A stretch of DNA of 64,000 nucleotides from Dryocosmus kuriphilus (GCA_038277395.1 CM076193.1:78868627-78932626), one strand, 5' to 3'; positions 23,225 to 34,890 are shown, numbered from the stretch's first letter. Notes: generated by a model not told the origin, from the sequence alone. Program-made: numbers and translations.

Positions 23225-23905
23225 TATGATATGTATCTAGAGGTAAACGGACTCATTTAAAGTCTAGACAAGTCTGCGATTAAAGCGCTTTCAAACGTAA
23301 ATGACATGCGCTGTTTAATGAGATCATCGAGAGAATTTCTAGAAGCCTTTGGGATGTTAGTAGGGGTGGAGGGAGAAGAGGAAGTTGTTTTCGTCAATTT
23401 CATGTATCGTCTTTGCGTAGTATAATGATATCATCATGCATATTTTCTAGAAGCTAATGGAGAGAGAAAGGGAGAGAGATATATTCACCTGTTTATCTTA
23501 AAGTTCTAGAATTTTCTACAGGTTCAGACGCGTCTGCCATTAAACGTTTTCAAACGCAATTCATCAGTGACCTTGAAGTTGTTTTCGAAAAATTCTTTTC
23601 TCGCAACTACGCAGCATTATTTCTAGAAGCTAATGGAGAGAGAGAGAGGGGGGGGGGAGATATATTCACCTCTTTATCTTAAAGTTCTAGAAGGTTCTAC
23701 AGATTCAAACGCATCTACAATTCAACGTTTTGATACGTAGTTTAATGAGATCATCGAGAGAATTTCTAGAAGCTGATAGGGGTTAGAAGGGGTTGAGGGG
23801 GAAGAGGAGGTTGTTTTTCATCAATTTGTGTCTCGCAATTGCGTAGTAAATGATATCATCGAGAATATTCTAGAAACTTAGGGGCGATAGAGGGATCGGA
23901 GGGGG
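23225..23905. repeat. Degenerate tandem repeats with TTCTAGAAGCTAATGG motif
   Basis: TTCTAGAAGC followed by a G-rich or GA-rich tract recurs near 23338, 23447, 23624 and 23764, with a related TTCTAGAAACTTAGGG near 23868. Between them TTCAAACG and TAATGAGATCATCGAGAG blocks repeat in the same order. Spacing varies from about 110 to 180 bp, so units have gained or lost sequence. Confidence 0.6.
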
Positions 23906-23989
23906 AAGAAGCTTAGCACGGACATTAACCACTTCAGCTCTCGAACGGCTTCGAAGTTCTAGAAAGCCGGTAAGGTAGGATATTAAAGT

Positions 23990-24400
23990 ATTTGGTAAAT
24001 TATCAGAATTCCAGGGTATTCCATGATGACTGTACTCGACCCAAATGTTCATAGATTTATATTCTAATGGAACGCAGTTCCACTTGCAGGGTGATTGAAA
24101 GAGAAAAGTATATGGCTTTTTGACTGTAACTCGGTAGGAGACAGTGATCTTGATTTTACACAGCAATTCAAATTTCATAACTTTTATTTAAGGTTGATGG
24201 AAGCATAAGGCTAATGTGCATGAACTTCACGGTGAGCAATTTATTCATCAAAGATGATTGGTGCTTGAATGTTTAAAATTTCCCCCTTCGTGGCAAATAA
24301 TCAAACGTTGATAAATAAATTCACAGATGCAGGTGCAAGAAATCTTGAATTTCTTTACTCTCGTCTTCGTTTTTTGACTTTCAGACCTAGTTGTTTCAAA
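23990..24400 (-). pseudogene. Decayed structural-type gene of a Maverick-like element (N-terminal part)
   Basis: The minus strand contains ILNIQAPIIFDE followed, after an in-frame stop, by IAHREVHAH and then PYAS (24175-24300), in an order that I recall from capsid-type proteins encoded by Maverick-like elements in insects. Weak continuation can be followed toward 23990. Several stops and frame changes interrupt it. It lies ~120 bp downstream of the next pseudogene on the same strand, so the two were probably neighbours in one element. The exact role, major or minor capsid, cannot be settled from what is left. Confidence 0.5.
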
Positions 24401-24517
24401 AACAGCACGTTTGAGGTGTTAACCCTTTGACTACTCTTTGTTGACTGATTAGTTTGTGGTATGTTGCTACTTTATTATAACTGAAACCAACCTTCTTATT
24501 GAAAACAATACCCATTA

Positions 24518-24966
24518 TTATTTTGGAGACTTGATGTGTAGCCTAATTGTTATAACTTCTCCACGAAAATGAACCAAATGTCCGTCTTGATCAACTATTA
24601 TACGGAGATGCATATGATCTATTGTCTGAACGGCGACGGGTAAACAAACGACCAATATAATCTTCAGGTTCAAAGTTTATATTTCGATTGCAATCAATTT
24701 CACTTTTCAGAGTATTATTGTTTGGTTGAATGAGAATTTCAATATCTTCATTTGTCAGAACATTCTGCAGATACCGCTGTATGTCATTTATTTCATAACT
24801 ACCATAACTACCTTCGCATAAAATTTATTTTGACTAATATTTGGAATTGACTTAAAGGTTAGAAATTCAAGAAGACCGAGTGCATAATTTTTATAAGGAG
24901 AAATTCAATCGGAGGAAAATAGTAAGCCTCCAGGATTGAAGAAGTCCCCGATAATGTTAGTGTCAT
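24518..24966 (-). pseudogene. Second structural-type Maverick-like gene, decayed
   Basis: From ATG at 24966 the minus strand gives MTLTLSGTSSILEAYYFPPIE, then after a frame change a segment with ALGLLEFLTFKSIPN. Further on come SYEINDIQRYLQN and NTLKSEIDCNRNINFEPED, and the end has RIIVDQDGHLVHFRGEVITI, with a stop at 24518. This succession of blocks is that of an uncharacterised structural-type protein found next to capsid genes in insect Maverick-type elements. At least two frame changes and a deleted middle part show that it is not functional. It supports the view that PolB and capsid-type genes of the same kind of element once lay here. Confidence 0.65.
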
Positions 24967-24969
24967 TGA

Positions 24970-26280
24970 ATCATCCAATATGATGGCTAGCGTTACACGG
25001 ACTTGATAATACAATTTTCAGTTTTTATATAGATTATACATACTTTTAGATTTTGATTGATTATATATAAATTACAAGCATAAATGTCCGCACACGAATG
25101 TGTCATAATTTTGATATCTGTCGTGATTATATTTTATGTTACCTACACCGAGGTACCTACGTAGGTACGTAAAGATTAATACATTTAAAACTGCATCATT
25201 TCATAACGAAAAACAGCAAAAATTTTTAAAAATGTTTTATATTTAGTCCCACAGACTTAAGTAAATTATTCACTAGAAATCATTTGAAGTAGATATTAAC
25301 ATAATACCATATATGTTGTTATAAGTCACCAAATATAAATCCACCTTCTCCAGCAAGCTATGCGTAGTTTTTACACCGCTCTAAAATTCAAATTCAAGCC
25401 TATAAAAGTTATCAGTGTAATACTGAAAAATTCAAAATTTAAATATTTCACTATTTAATAACTTAAACTCAGGAGCCTGCATAATTACATAATTTTTAAT
25501 AAAAATCGGTCAAAATGGAACAATTGCAAAACAATAGTAGATACTATATCTCTTTAAATTTTTAGATTTCCATTTTAAAAAATTAAAACTGAGGAGAATT
25601 AACAAATGTGTTTTGAAAATCGAAGCATAAATACAGATACTGAATTATTTTTTTAAAAAATTTAATTTTACAACATAATTACTAAATTCTACAATTTTGA
25701 TACATTGCCATTCAAATTTACCACGCTAAATCAGATATGTGCTTTGACATTAGCAACATTCCTAACCAAACTCAGAATCATACCAACCTAACTTTTTAGA
25801 ATTGCATTACTTTTTGGACACCCGAGTAGCACATAAATCTGTAAGATCTTAATGTAGCGCCAAGTGCTACGCTATAATAGCGCGTTGGTAACTCGCAGTC
25901 TGTAGGTACCCTGCTATTTTATTTCTCGATTATTGATATTTTTTTAAAATAATATCTAATAAAAGGAATAAAAGAAAGGGAATTTGAACTTTTCCTCATC
26001 TACTTTTGTTGCTATAATTTTTTGTTTTGTATAATAAAAGATTAATATTTTTCACATAATTTATTATATAGAATAAAACAGATATCAAGTACACAAGGAG
26101 AAAGTAACGTACTCGGCTTAAGCGTTCTTAATTTTTTTCTGAGAATGTATGACTCATCGTGTGTGTATGCAGCACTGTAGCATTCGTTATTCGTTATTCT
26201 TTAGCCCGATCGAGTAGCGTAAGATGGGTCTGGCCAAGCCGAATGTTCGTCATTCGTACTAGCTCGCCCTTTCCAAATAT
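24970..26280. other. No recognisable gene
   Basis: AT-rich sequence without identifiable coding regions. From about 26280 to 26336 it holds the left half of the target sequence into which the HINE array is inserted. Confidence 0.5.
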
Positions 26281-26458
26281 TCTCTACGAAATCTTTCGTT
26301 TCAAAATACGCCGAAACGGCTGAATATTTTTGTCTATTTTTTACATTCTCATCAGAGAAGGTATTAGATTTATGTAAAATTTGACTTTCGCGGATTTCAT
26401 GAAATCTCCACGTTTTGAGACCCCCTGAGTCAGAAAAAACGGTTTTTACGACGGTGTC

Positions 26459-26556
26459 TGTCTGTCTGTTGTCGTCATTGTCGTTGTCATCGTTGTTGTC
26501 GTCGTCGTTGTCGTCGTCGTTGTCGTCGTCGTTGTCGTCGTCGTTGTCGTCGTCTG
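26459..26556. repeat. Expanded GTC/GTT triplet tract in HINE unit 1
   Basis: A run of (GTCGTC GTT)-type triplets of ~95 bp, much longer than in the neighbouring units (about 35-45 bp at 27615-27655 and 28715-28755). It lies ~115 bp from the 5' end in every copy, so it is a variable family feature. It creates open frames rich in Asp/Asn or Thr that are not genes. Confidence 0.85.
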
Positions 26557-27500
26557 TGATCGCGATAACTTTCGAAGGACTAATCGGATTGGAGTGCGCT
26601 TTGGTACACTTCTGTAAGGGGTAAAAAGAAAGGACGAGTTCGTTAACCAGCGGTTTTTGACCAACAGTCATGGTTTTATCCATCAAAAACGATTTCCACA
26701 AAATCAAAAAATCCATTTTCCGGCTAAACTATGAGAGATAAAAAAAAATGTAAGAGAGTGAAATTATTCAGCTCAAAAAAATCTACAAATTTTATCTTAA
26801 CCGTTTTTTGATAAAATGAACGGTTTTTGTTTTAATCAAGAAAACGCTATTCAAATTAAAAAACTCTGGTTTCTTGCCAAAATATTCAAGATAAAAAAAA
26901 TGGTAAAGAAGAAAGTTTTTCAGTTTAAAAATATCTACAAATTTTGTTTCAACCATTTTTTGATAAAATGCATGGTTTTGGTTTTAATCGATAAAACGTT
27001 ATTAGAAATAAAAAATTTCAAATTTCCCGCCAAACTATGCAAGACACGGAAAAATGATAATAAACAAAGTTATTCACCTCAAAAATATCTACAAATTAGC
27101 TTTCTATCATTTTTTTTGAGCAGACGCGTAGTTTTTGAGTTATTCGTGAAAAATGTTATGAAATATAAAGAAAACCACTTTTCAGCAAAACTATGCAAGA
27201 TATGAGAAAATACTAACAAGCAGAATTATTCACCTTCCAAAATCCAAAGACCTACAAATTCTCTTAAAACCATTTTCTGATACAACCCATACTTTATTCA
27301 TTAAACGTATAATACTGTCCTTTTAAACAAAAAATACATTACTATACAGTAAGTAAAAAGTTAATAAAAGTTATTGAAGAATCTGCCCGCTACTCAGGCG
27401 CATTCTCATCACGTTTCTCGCTCTCACCAATCAATGAAATTATATCTAAAACGTAAATTTCTTCAATTTTTACATAGTTTGGCTGAAAAATGCAATTTTT

Positions 27501-29705
27501 ACATTCTCATCAGAGAAGGTATTAGATTTATGTAAAATTTGACTTTCGCGGATTTCCTGAAATCTCCACGTTTTGAGACCCCCTGAGTCAGAAAGAACGG
27601 TTTCTACGACGGTGTCTGTCTGTTGTCGTCGTTGTCGTTGTCGTTGTCGTCGTCTGTGATCGCGATAACTTTCGAAGGACTAATCGGATTGGAGTGCGCT
27701 TTGGTACACTTCTGTAAGGAGTAAAAAGAAAGGACGAGTTCGTTAACCAGCGGTTTTTGACCAACAGTCATGGTTTTATCCATCAAAAACGGTTTCCACA
27801 AAATCAAAAAATCCATTTTCCGGCTAAACTATGAGAGATAAAAAAAAATGTAAGAGAGTGAAATTATTCAGCTCAAAAAAATCTACAAATTTTATCTTAA
27901 TCGTTTTTTGATAAAATGAACGGTTTTTGTTTTAATCAAGAAAACGCTATTAAAATTAAAAAACTCTGGTTTCTTGCCAAAATATTCAAGATAAAAAAAA
28001 ATGGTAAAGAATAAAGTTGTTCAGTTTAAAAATATCTACAAATTTTGTTTCAACCATTTTTTGATAAAATGCACGGTTTTGGTTTTAATCGATAAAACGT
28101 TATTAGAAATAAAAAATTTCAAATTTCCCGCCAAACTATGCAAGACACGGAAAAATGATAAGAAACAAAGTTATTCACCTCAAAAAGATCTACAAATTAG
28201 CTTTCTATCATTTTTTTGAGCAGACGCGTAGTTTTTGAGTTATTCGTGAAAAATGTTATGAAATATAAAGAAAACCACTTTTCAGCAAAACTATGCAAGA
28301 TATGAGAAAATACTAACAAGCAGAATTATTCACCTTCCAAAATCCAAAGACCTACAAATTCTCTTAAAACCATTTTCTGATACAACCCATACTTTATTCA
28401 TTAAACGTATAATACTGTCCTTTTAAACAAAAAATACATTACTATACAGTAAGTAAAAAGTTAATAAAAGTTATTGAAGAATCTGCCCGCTACTCAGGCG
28501 CATTCTCATCACGTTTCTCGCTCTCACCAATCAATGAAATTATATCTAAAACGTAAATTTCTTCAATTTTTACATAGTTTGGCTGAAAAATGCAATTTTT
28601 ACATTCTCATCAGAGAAGGTATTAGATTTATGTAAAATTTGACTTTCGCGGATTTCCTGAAATCTCCACGTTTTGAGACCCCCTGAGTCAGAAAGAACGG
28701 TTTCTACGACGGTGTCTGTCTGTTGTCGTCGTTGTCGTTGTCGTTGTCGTCGTCTGTGATCGCGATAACTTTCGAAGGACTAATCGGATTGGAGTGCGCT
28801 TTGGTACACTTCTGTAAGGAGTAAAAAGAAAGGACGAGTTCGTTAACCAGCGGTTTTTGACCAACAGTCATGGTTTTATCCATCAAAAACGGTTTCCACA
28901 AAATCAAAAAATCCATTTTCCGGCTAAACTATGAGAGATAAAAAAAAATGTAAGAGAGTGAAATTATTCAGCTCAAAAAAATCTACAAATTTTATCTTAA
29001 TCGTTTTTTGATAAAATGAACGGTTTTTGTTTTAATAATCAAGAAAACGCTATTAAAATTAAAAAACTCTGGTTTCTTGCCAAAATATTCAAGATAAAAA
29101 AAAATGGTAAAGAATAAAGTTGTTCAGTTTAAAAATATCTACAAATTTTGTTTCAACCATTTTTTGATAAAATGCACGGTTTTGGTTTTAATCGATAAAA
29201 CGTTATTAGAAATAAAAAATTTCAAATTTCCCGCCAAACTATGCAAGACACGGAAAAATGATAAGAAACAAAGTTATTCACCTCAAAAAGATCTACAAAT
29301 TAGCTTTCTATCATTTTTTTGAGCAGACGCGTAGTTTTTGAGTTATTCGTGAAAAATGTTATGAAATATAAAGAAAACCACTTTTCAGCAAAACTATGCA
29401 AGATATGAGAAAATACTAACAAGCAGAATTATTCACCTTCCAAAATCCAAAGACCTACAAATTCTCTTAAAACCATTTTCTGATACAACCCATACTTTAT
29501 TCATTAAACGTATAATACTGTCCTTTTAAACAAAAAAAATACATTACTATACAGTCAGTAAAAAGTTATTAAAAGTTATTGAAAAATCTGCCCGCTACTC
29601 AGGCGCATTCTCATCACGTTTCTCGCTCTCACCAATCAATGAAATTATATCTAAAACGTAAATTTCTTCAATTTTTACATAGTTTGACTGAAAAATGCAA
29701 TTTTT
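27501..29705 (+). mobile_element. HINE units 2 and 3, nearly identical, 1100 and 1105 bp
   Basis: Units starting at 27501 and 28601 agree almost everywhere by eye; differences include an extra 3 bases near 29034 and a longer A-run near 29531. They are much more similar to one another than to units 4-6, so this duplication is recent. Each unit ends in an odd junction: a piece of a family 3' end in reverse orientation (TCTGCCCGCTACTCAGGCGC, then ATTCTCATCACG; for example 27382-27410), about 90 bp of spacer, and then the next 5' end. Confidence 0.85.
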
Positions 29706-30459
29706 ACATTCTCATCAGAGAAGGTATTAGATTTATGTAAAATTTGACTTTCGCGGATTTCATGAAATCTCCACGTTTTGAGATCCCCTGAGTCAGAAAA
29801 AACGGTTTTTACGACGGTGTCTGTCTGTTGTCGTCGTTGGCGTTGTCGTCGTTGTCGTCGTCTGTGATCCCGATAACTTTCGAAGGACTAATCGGATTGG
29901 AGTGCGCTTTGGTACACTTCTGTAAGGGGTACAAAGAACGGACGAGTTTGTTAACCAGCGGTTTTTGACCAACAGTTATGGTTTTATCCATCAAAAACGG
30001 TTTTTACAAAATCAAAAAATCCATTTTCCGGCTAAACTATGAGAGATACAAAAAAATGTAAGAGAGTGAAATTGTTCATCTCAAAAAAATCTACAAATTT
30101 TATCTTAACCGTTTTTTGATAAAATGAACAGTTTTTGTTTTAATCAAGAAAACGCTATTAAAATTAAAAAACTCTGGTTTCCCGCCAAAATATTCAAGAT
30201 GCAAAAAAATGGTAAAGAACAAAGTTGTTCAGTTCAAAAATATCTACAAATTTTGTTTTAACTATTTTTTGATAAAATGCACGGTTTTTGTTTTAATCGA
30301 TAAAACGTTATTGAAAATCAAAAATTCCAAATTTCCCGCCAAACTATGCAAGATACGGAAAAATAGTGATAAACAAAATTGTTCGCCTCAAAAAGGTCTA
30401 CATATTTGCTCTCTATCATTTTTTTAAGCAGACGCGTAGTTTTTGAGTTATTGGTGAAA
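29706..30459 (+). mobile_element. HINE unit 4, interrupted after the GCAGACGCGTAG block
   Basis: This unit follows the family sequence up to GAGTTATTGGTGAAATATG and then changes abruptly at about 30460 to a GC palindrome (GCGCGCTCATACTTTGCGCG) and unrelated sequence, instead of the usual TTATGAAATATAAAG continuation. Confidence 0.75.
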
Positions 30460-31268
30460 TATGCAGGCGCGCTCATACTTTGCGCGAAGCGCGCGAAAAA
30501 TTAAATTTTATGAGAAATACGACTTTAAACATTCATTATTCTTCCCAAAACCCGAAATCTTGTTTCTAGGAATCTACTCGTATATTCCTAATACTAGTTT
30601 ATTTCTTAACTATGAATATCAAAAAAATATCAAATTCATGATTTATAAAATATAAAAAAAGATCTAATTTCACGAAAACTACATCTAAAATAAATTTTGT
30701 TGAAAAGCCCGATTTTAAACATTCATTTTTGTTTTCAAAGCCCAAGATTTTATTTTTTAAAGTATACATATTTTTAAATTTAGTTCTTTCAAGAATCCAA
30801 ATCGAAAAAACAAATATTTATTTCCCAAAAACAATCCCTATTCGTGATAGCATTCCCCTCTTATTTTAAAAAGTTGAAAATATTAAAATGAATCAAAAAA
30901 ACCACTATACTATATTTTACGGCTATTTTATGGTTCTACGAAAAACCAAAAATAGATTTCCAAAAAACAACCCCTATTCGTGTGGGAAGAAATTGCTAGA
31001 ACTTATGATTTTCTGTCAAGTACTGTGTTCGCATATGTTGTGGATAAGAAAAATGGAATACGAAATAAACTATTAAAAGATAGTAAGGAATTGCGAGAGG
31101 AATTCAATCTGAGAAGAAAAGGATCCGAAATAATACAAACGGTTGCAGAAATTGAGGTCTTTACGTTTAGAAATGTTAATTTAAAAGTCTAAACTTATAT
31201 TTTAAGATTAATCTCCAGAGTTTAAAACGTGAAAAAATATCGAGTCCTTCCTGTATTTTTTTATTATT
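30460..31268. other. Non-repeat segment inside the HINE array
   Basis: About 0.8 kb between units 4 and 5 that does not match the HINE body. It starts with a GCGCGAAGCGCGCG palindrome of the kind found next to 3' ends of the family. A 70-codon frame at 30980-31192 reads from MWEEIARTYDFLSS to NVNLKV, with a charged, helix-like composition and no family that I recognise. It may be captured host or element sequence, or part of a longer parental element. Nothing shows it is expressed. Confidence 0.45.
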
Positions 31269-31270
31269 AA

Positions 31271-32066
31271 ATTCTCATCTCATTGAGAAGGTATTAGTTT
31301 TATGTGAAAACTGACTTTCGCGGATTTCATGAAATCTCGACGTTTCATGACACCCTGAATCTGAAAAAAGAGGTTTTACGTTGGTGTCTGTCTGTCGTTG
31401 TCGTTGTCGTCGTTGCCGTCGTTGTCGTGGTAGTCTGTTAGCACGATAACTTTCGAAGGACTAATCAGATTGGATTGCGCTTTTGCGTACTTCTTCAAGG
31501 CGTAAAATGTAAGGACGAGTTCGTCAACCAGCGGGTTTTGACCAATGGTTCTGGTTTTATCCATAATAAATTCTTTCTAAAAATCAAAAATTCAAATTTC
31601 CCGCCAAAATATGCAAGATACGAAAAAATCATAATAAACGAAGTTATTCAGCTCAAAAATATCTTCATATTTACTCCCTGCCATTTTCTCGAAAAAACTC
31701 ATGGTCTTTAAGTTATTCGTGAAACATGTTAATTCATATAAAAAAATTCACTTTTCCTCAAAAGTATGCGAGATACGAGAAAATATCAAGAAGCAGAATT
31801 ATTCACCTTCCGAAGACCTACAAATTCTCTTCAAACCATTTTTTGATGCAAACCATACTTTCTTCATTAAACGTATAATACGGTTCTCTTAATCCAAAAA
31901 TACATTATTATACAGTCAATAAAAAGTTATTAAAAGTTATTGAAATATCTGCCCGCTACTCAGGCGCATTCTCATCACGTTTCTCGCGCTCACCAATCCA
32001 TGAAATTATATCTAAAACGTAAATTTCTTAATTTTTTACATAGTTTGGCTGAAAAGTGGAATTTTT
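31271..32066 (+). mobile_element. HINE unit 5, diverged, with a slightly damaged 5' end
   Basis: It starts AAATTCTCATCTC rather than ACATTCTCATC and continues with the family body (triplet tract at about 31390, GACTAATCAGATTGG, CCCGCCAAAATATGCAAG). It ends in the same reversed-terminus junction as units 1-3 (TCTGCCCGCTACTCAGG at about 31951). It is more like unit 6 and the solo copy at 50 kb than like units 2 and 3. Confidence 0.75.
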
Positions 32067-33899
32067 ACATTCTCATCTCAATGAGAAGGTATTATTTTTA
32101 TGTGTAAACTGACTTTCGCGGATTTCATGAAATCTCGACGTTTCATGACCCCCTGAATCTGAAAAAAAAGGTTTTACGTTGGTGTCTGTCTGTCGTTGTT
32201 GTTGTCGTCGTTGTCGTTGTTGTCGTTGTCGTTGTCGTCGTAGGCTGTGGACACGATAACTTTGGAAGGACTAATCGGATTGGATTGCGCTTTGGCACAC
32301 TTCTTTATAGTGAAGCAAAGTAAGGACGAGTTCGTTAACCAGCCACTTTTGACCAACGGTTATGGTTTTATCCATCAAAAACGGTTTTCAGAAAATAAAA
32401 AATCCGTTTTGCGGCTAAACTATACGAGATACACAAAATATGTATATAACTGAAATTATTTATCTCAAAAAAATCTACAAATTTTGTCATAACCGTATTT
32501 TGATAAAATGGACGGTTTTTGTTTTAATCGAGAAAACGTTATTAAAAATAAAAAACTGTGGTTTCCCGCCAAAATATTCAAGATATGAAAAAATGGTAAG
32601 TACCAAAGTTGTTCAGCTTCGAAAGGTCTACAAATTTTGTTTTAACCATTTTTTGATAAAATGCACCGTTTTGCTTTTAATCCATGAAAATTATTTTATC
32701 CATCAAAAACGGTTTTCGCAAAATTGAAAAAATCCATTTTTGGGTTAAACTATGCAAAATACGCGAAATATGCATATAACTCAAATTGTTCATCTTAAAA
32801 AAATCTACAAATTTTGTCTTAACGGTTTTTTGTTAAAGTACACGGTTTTTCTTTTAATCGAAGAAATGTTATTAAACATAAGAAACTGTGGTTTCCCGCC
32901 AAAATATTCAAGATACGAAAAAAATGATAATAAACGGAATTGTTCAGCTCAAAAGGATCTACAAAATTTTATTTAACTTTTTTTTGATAAAATGCACCGT
33001 TTTGGTTTTAATCGAAGAAACGCTATTAAAAGATCAAAAATTGAAATTTCCCGCCAAAATATGCAAGACACAAAGGAAATGATAATGAACAAAGTTGTTC
33101 AACTCAAAAGGATCTACAAAATTGCTATCTATAATTTTTTTGTAAAGACGCATAGTTTTTGAGTTATTCGAGAAATATGTTATTAAATATAAAAATATCC
33201 ACTTTTCAGCAAAAATATGCAAGATATGAGAAAATATGAAGAAGCAGAATTGATCACATTGGAAAAAGCTACAAATTTTATTTATAAGACTCATCGCTTT
33301 ACTTTTATAAATCAAAAACCTGCATTGTAAAAATTCGTAAAATCACAAAAAAATTTACTAACCTACAATGGATTTAAAAACAAATTAATTGTCGAGCGCG
33401 AAGGGCGAGTGTCGTTATATAAGAATGTATTTTAAGAATCGAAATCCTGCATTGTGAAAATTTAGAAGATCACAAAAAAACTTTACCATTCTACAATGGA
33501 AAAGAAATTAGGTGTCGAGCGCGAAGCGCGAGTGTCATGATGAGAATGTATTCCTTAAGGTCGATAGAGCCTTAAGTAAAAAAATTTCTTTTGTAATTTT
33601 TAATAAAATTTAAATTTAATAATTTCATTAGAAAAATGTAGGTGTTTTGAAAGATTAAGATAAAAATTACCAAATTACACTGATCAATGGTTTGATCTTT
33701 AATTTAAAGGTTAATAACCTATCGAGCGCGAAGCGCGAGTGCCGTAAGACGTGCGCCATAGGCGCGCTCATACTTCGCGTGAAGCGCGGCCGAGCGCGTA
33801 GCTCGAGGTGAACAACGTATCGAGCTCGAAGTGCCAGTGTCGTAAATGACGTATCGAGCGCGTAGCGCGCGATGAGAATGTGCTCGCGAAGCGGGCAGA
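32067..33899 (+). mobile_element. HINE unit 6, longest, with two successive 3' ends
   Basis: The 5' end is ACATTCTCATC at 32067. The central ~155-bp repeats (starts near 32472, 32625, 32802, 32956, 33111 and 33268) are more numerous than in other units. A first 3' end lies at about 33538-33582: GATGAGAATGT followed by a hairpin with arms CTTAAGG and CCTTAAG. A further ~300 bp with several GAGCGCGAAGCGCGAG palindromes ends in the second, final 3' end (GATGAGAATGT at 33871, GC hairpin, GCAGA at 33899), which is the boundary with the target. Confidence 0.75.
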
Positions 33900-34139
33900 T
33901 TTTTTGTATACATAATCCAAATAGTGCAAAGACGAGCGGTACAGAGAGTTTTTTCCTAAAAAATATATTTCTAATGTAATAATTAAAAATAATAATGCGC
34001 CTAATAGACGACAACTGCAATTTCAAAAATTGATGGTATGGAGAGAATCTTCTGTTATCTTCTACGAAGCAGTAGGTAAAACTGTTTGCTACATTTCATA
34101 ACTTATCAGTCCTTTAAGGGTCCTTACTCCTTAATCATA

Positions 34140-34290
34140 TATTATATCCCCCCAAAAAACAGTCCAAATGTAAATTTGGGAGGGGAGAATTACGTTTCCG
34201 TATAAAGTCATTTTAAAAAACCAAATCTTGCGCATTCGCTTAGTTGAGAGGTGTAAGTGGGCAATACTTAGCAATTCCTGTCTAATAAGT
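34140..34290. other. Unoccupied target matching the 50-kb HINE insertion site
   Basis: The reverse complement of this segment reads from the GCGCAAGATTTGG side through a 6-T run to the GACTTTATACGG side without interruption. The same sequence at 49960-50027 and 51252-51330 is split at that T-run by the HINE at 50028-51251. This gives an empty-site comparison inside the window. Confidence 0.8.
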
Positions 34291-34407
34291 CGTTCGATGT
34301 ACGAGTCCTTTCTTTCGTTTAGTGTCAGTCTTCCTGGACTCGAAATTCCCTAGTCCAGGAAGACTGAAACTAAACGACAGAAAGGACTCGTAAATCGAAC
34401 GACTTAT
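34285..34407. repeat. Near-perfect palindrome, ~58-bp arms
   Basis: ATAAGTCGTTCGATGTACGA through TCTTCCTGGACT is followed after a ~9-base centre by its reverse complement ending TCGAACGACTTAT, with about five mismatches over 58 bp. DNA or RNA could fold into a long hairpin. It might be a small foldback element; no target duplication was found. Confidence 0.8.
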
Positions 34408-34679
34408 CCTAGTAGAAATTGGTCTGGTTTCTCCCTATTTCTGGTGAGCCACTAACTAGGTTTAAGTAGGGAAGAACTAGAAGGGAAAAACTAACAAAGT
34501 CCCGCCTAGAAATCAGTCTGTAAAACTGGACTAGTTGTAACTCGACTCCCACTGTCGAGTCCGTATCTAGTTTTTCTTACTGAATTTCAGTCTAGGTTTT
34601 TCCCAACAGGAGCTTGTAAGGAAATGTGTGGAAAAAGTGGTTGATATCGAATGTACCCAATCTAACCTACTCTCTAAAT

Positions 34680-34890
34680 ATAAAACAGTGAAATTTCACT
34701 ATTTCGCAGTGGAATATCCACTGTTTTGCATAGTGAAAATCGTAGTACTGGCAAACAGTGAATTTTCACTATTAAAACCAGTGAAATTTTCACTATTTCA
34801 AAACAGTGGATATTTCGCTGCCAAAACAATGAAAAATCCACTGTCCAAAAAGTGGAATGTCACTGGAAAAATAGTGAATTTCACTGCTAA
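34680..34890. repeat. Subterminal array of CAGTG/CACTG motifs (left end)
   Basis: Around twelve copies of CAGTG or CACTG in inverted pairs (AACAGTGAAATTTCACTA, CAGTGGATATTTC and similar) fill 200 bp next to the left terminus. The right end has a shorter set. Such arrays usually bind transposase; that role is inferred here. Confidence 0.65.

Larger units (their letters stand above)
26343..33899 (+). mobile_element. HINE concatemer, 7.56 kb, in a single T-run target
   Basis: The array begins with ACATTCTCATC after a 6-T run (26337-26342) and ends with GATGAGAATGTGCTCGCGAA and GCGGGCAGA before another 6-T run (33900-33905). The 5' end and the GATGAGAATGT near the 3' end are perfect 11-bp inverted repeats, and a GC hairpin follows the latter. 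This is the plan of Helentron-associated (HINE) elements, which are moved by a rolling-circle Rep-helicase and insert between T residues. The flanks (CTGAATATTTTTGTCTA on the left, TACATAATCC on the right) are continuous with only one T-run between them in the inverted copy at 52020-52215, so the whole array occupies one target site. It holds five to six units starting near 26343, 27501, 28601, 29706, 31271 and 32067. No Rep or helicase gene is present. Confidence 0.82.

Noticed and set aside
23870..24178. Separate 102-codon minus-strand gene
   Set aside because: It overlaps in another frame the decayed structural-type gene and the G-rich tandem repeats; no domain is visible.
25855..25910. 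tRNA-like sequence with CGCTATAATAGCG stem
   Set aside because: Short stem only; no B box and no cloverleaf.
31019..31192. Conserved host gene captured in the array
   Set aside because: The frame has protein-like composition, but I recognise no family and cannot search; kept only as a finding.
26201..32356. Many frames rich in Asp/Asn or Thr over the array
   Set aside because: Translation of the GTC/GTT triplet tract and repeat body; identical in every unit and shifted by tract length.
26343..33899. CRISPR-like array
   Set aside because: The repeat unit is ~1.1 kb with 155-bp inner repeats, there are no short regular spacers, and the context is eukaryotic.
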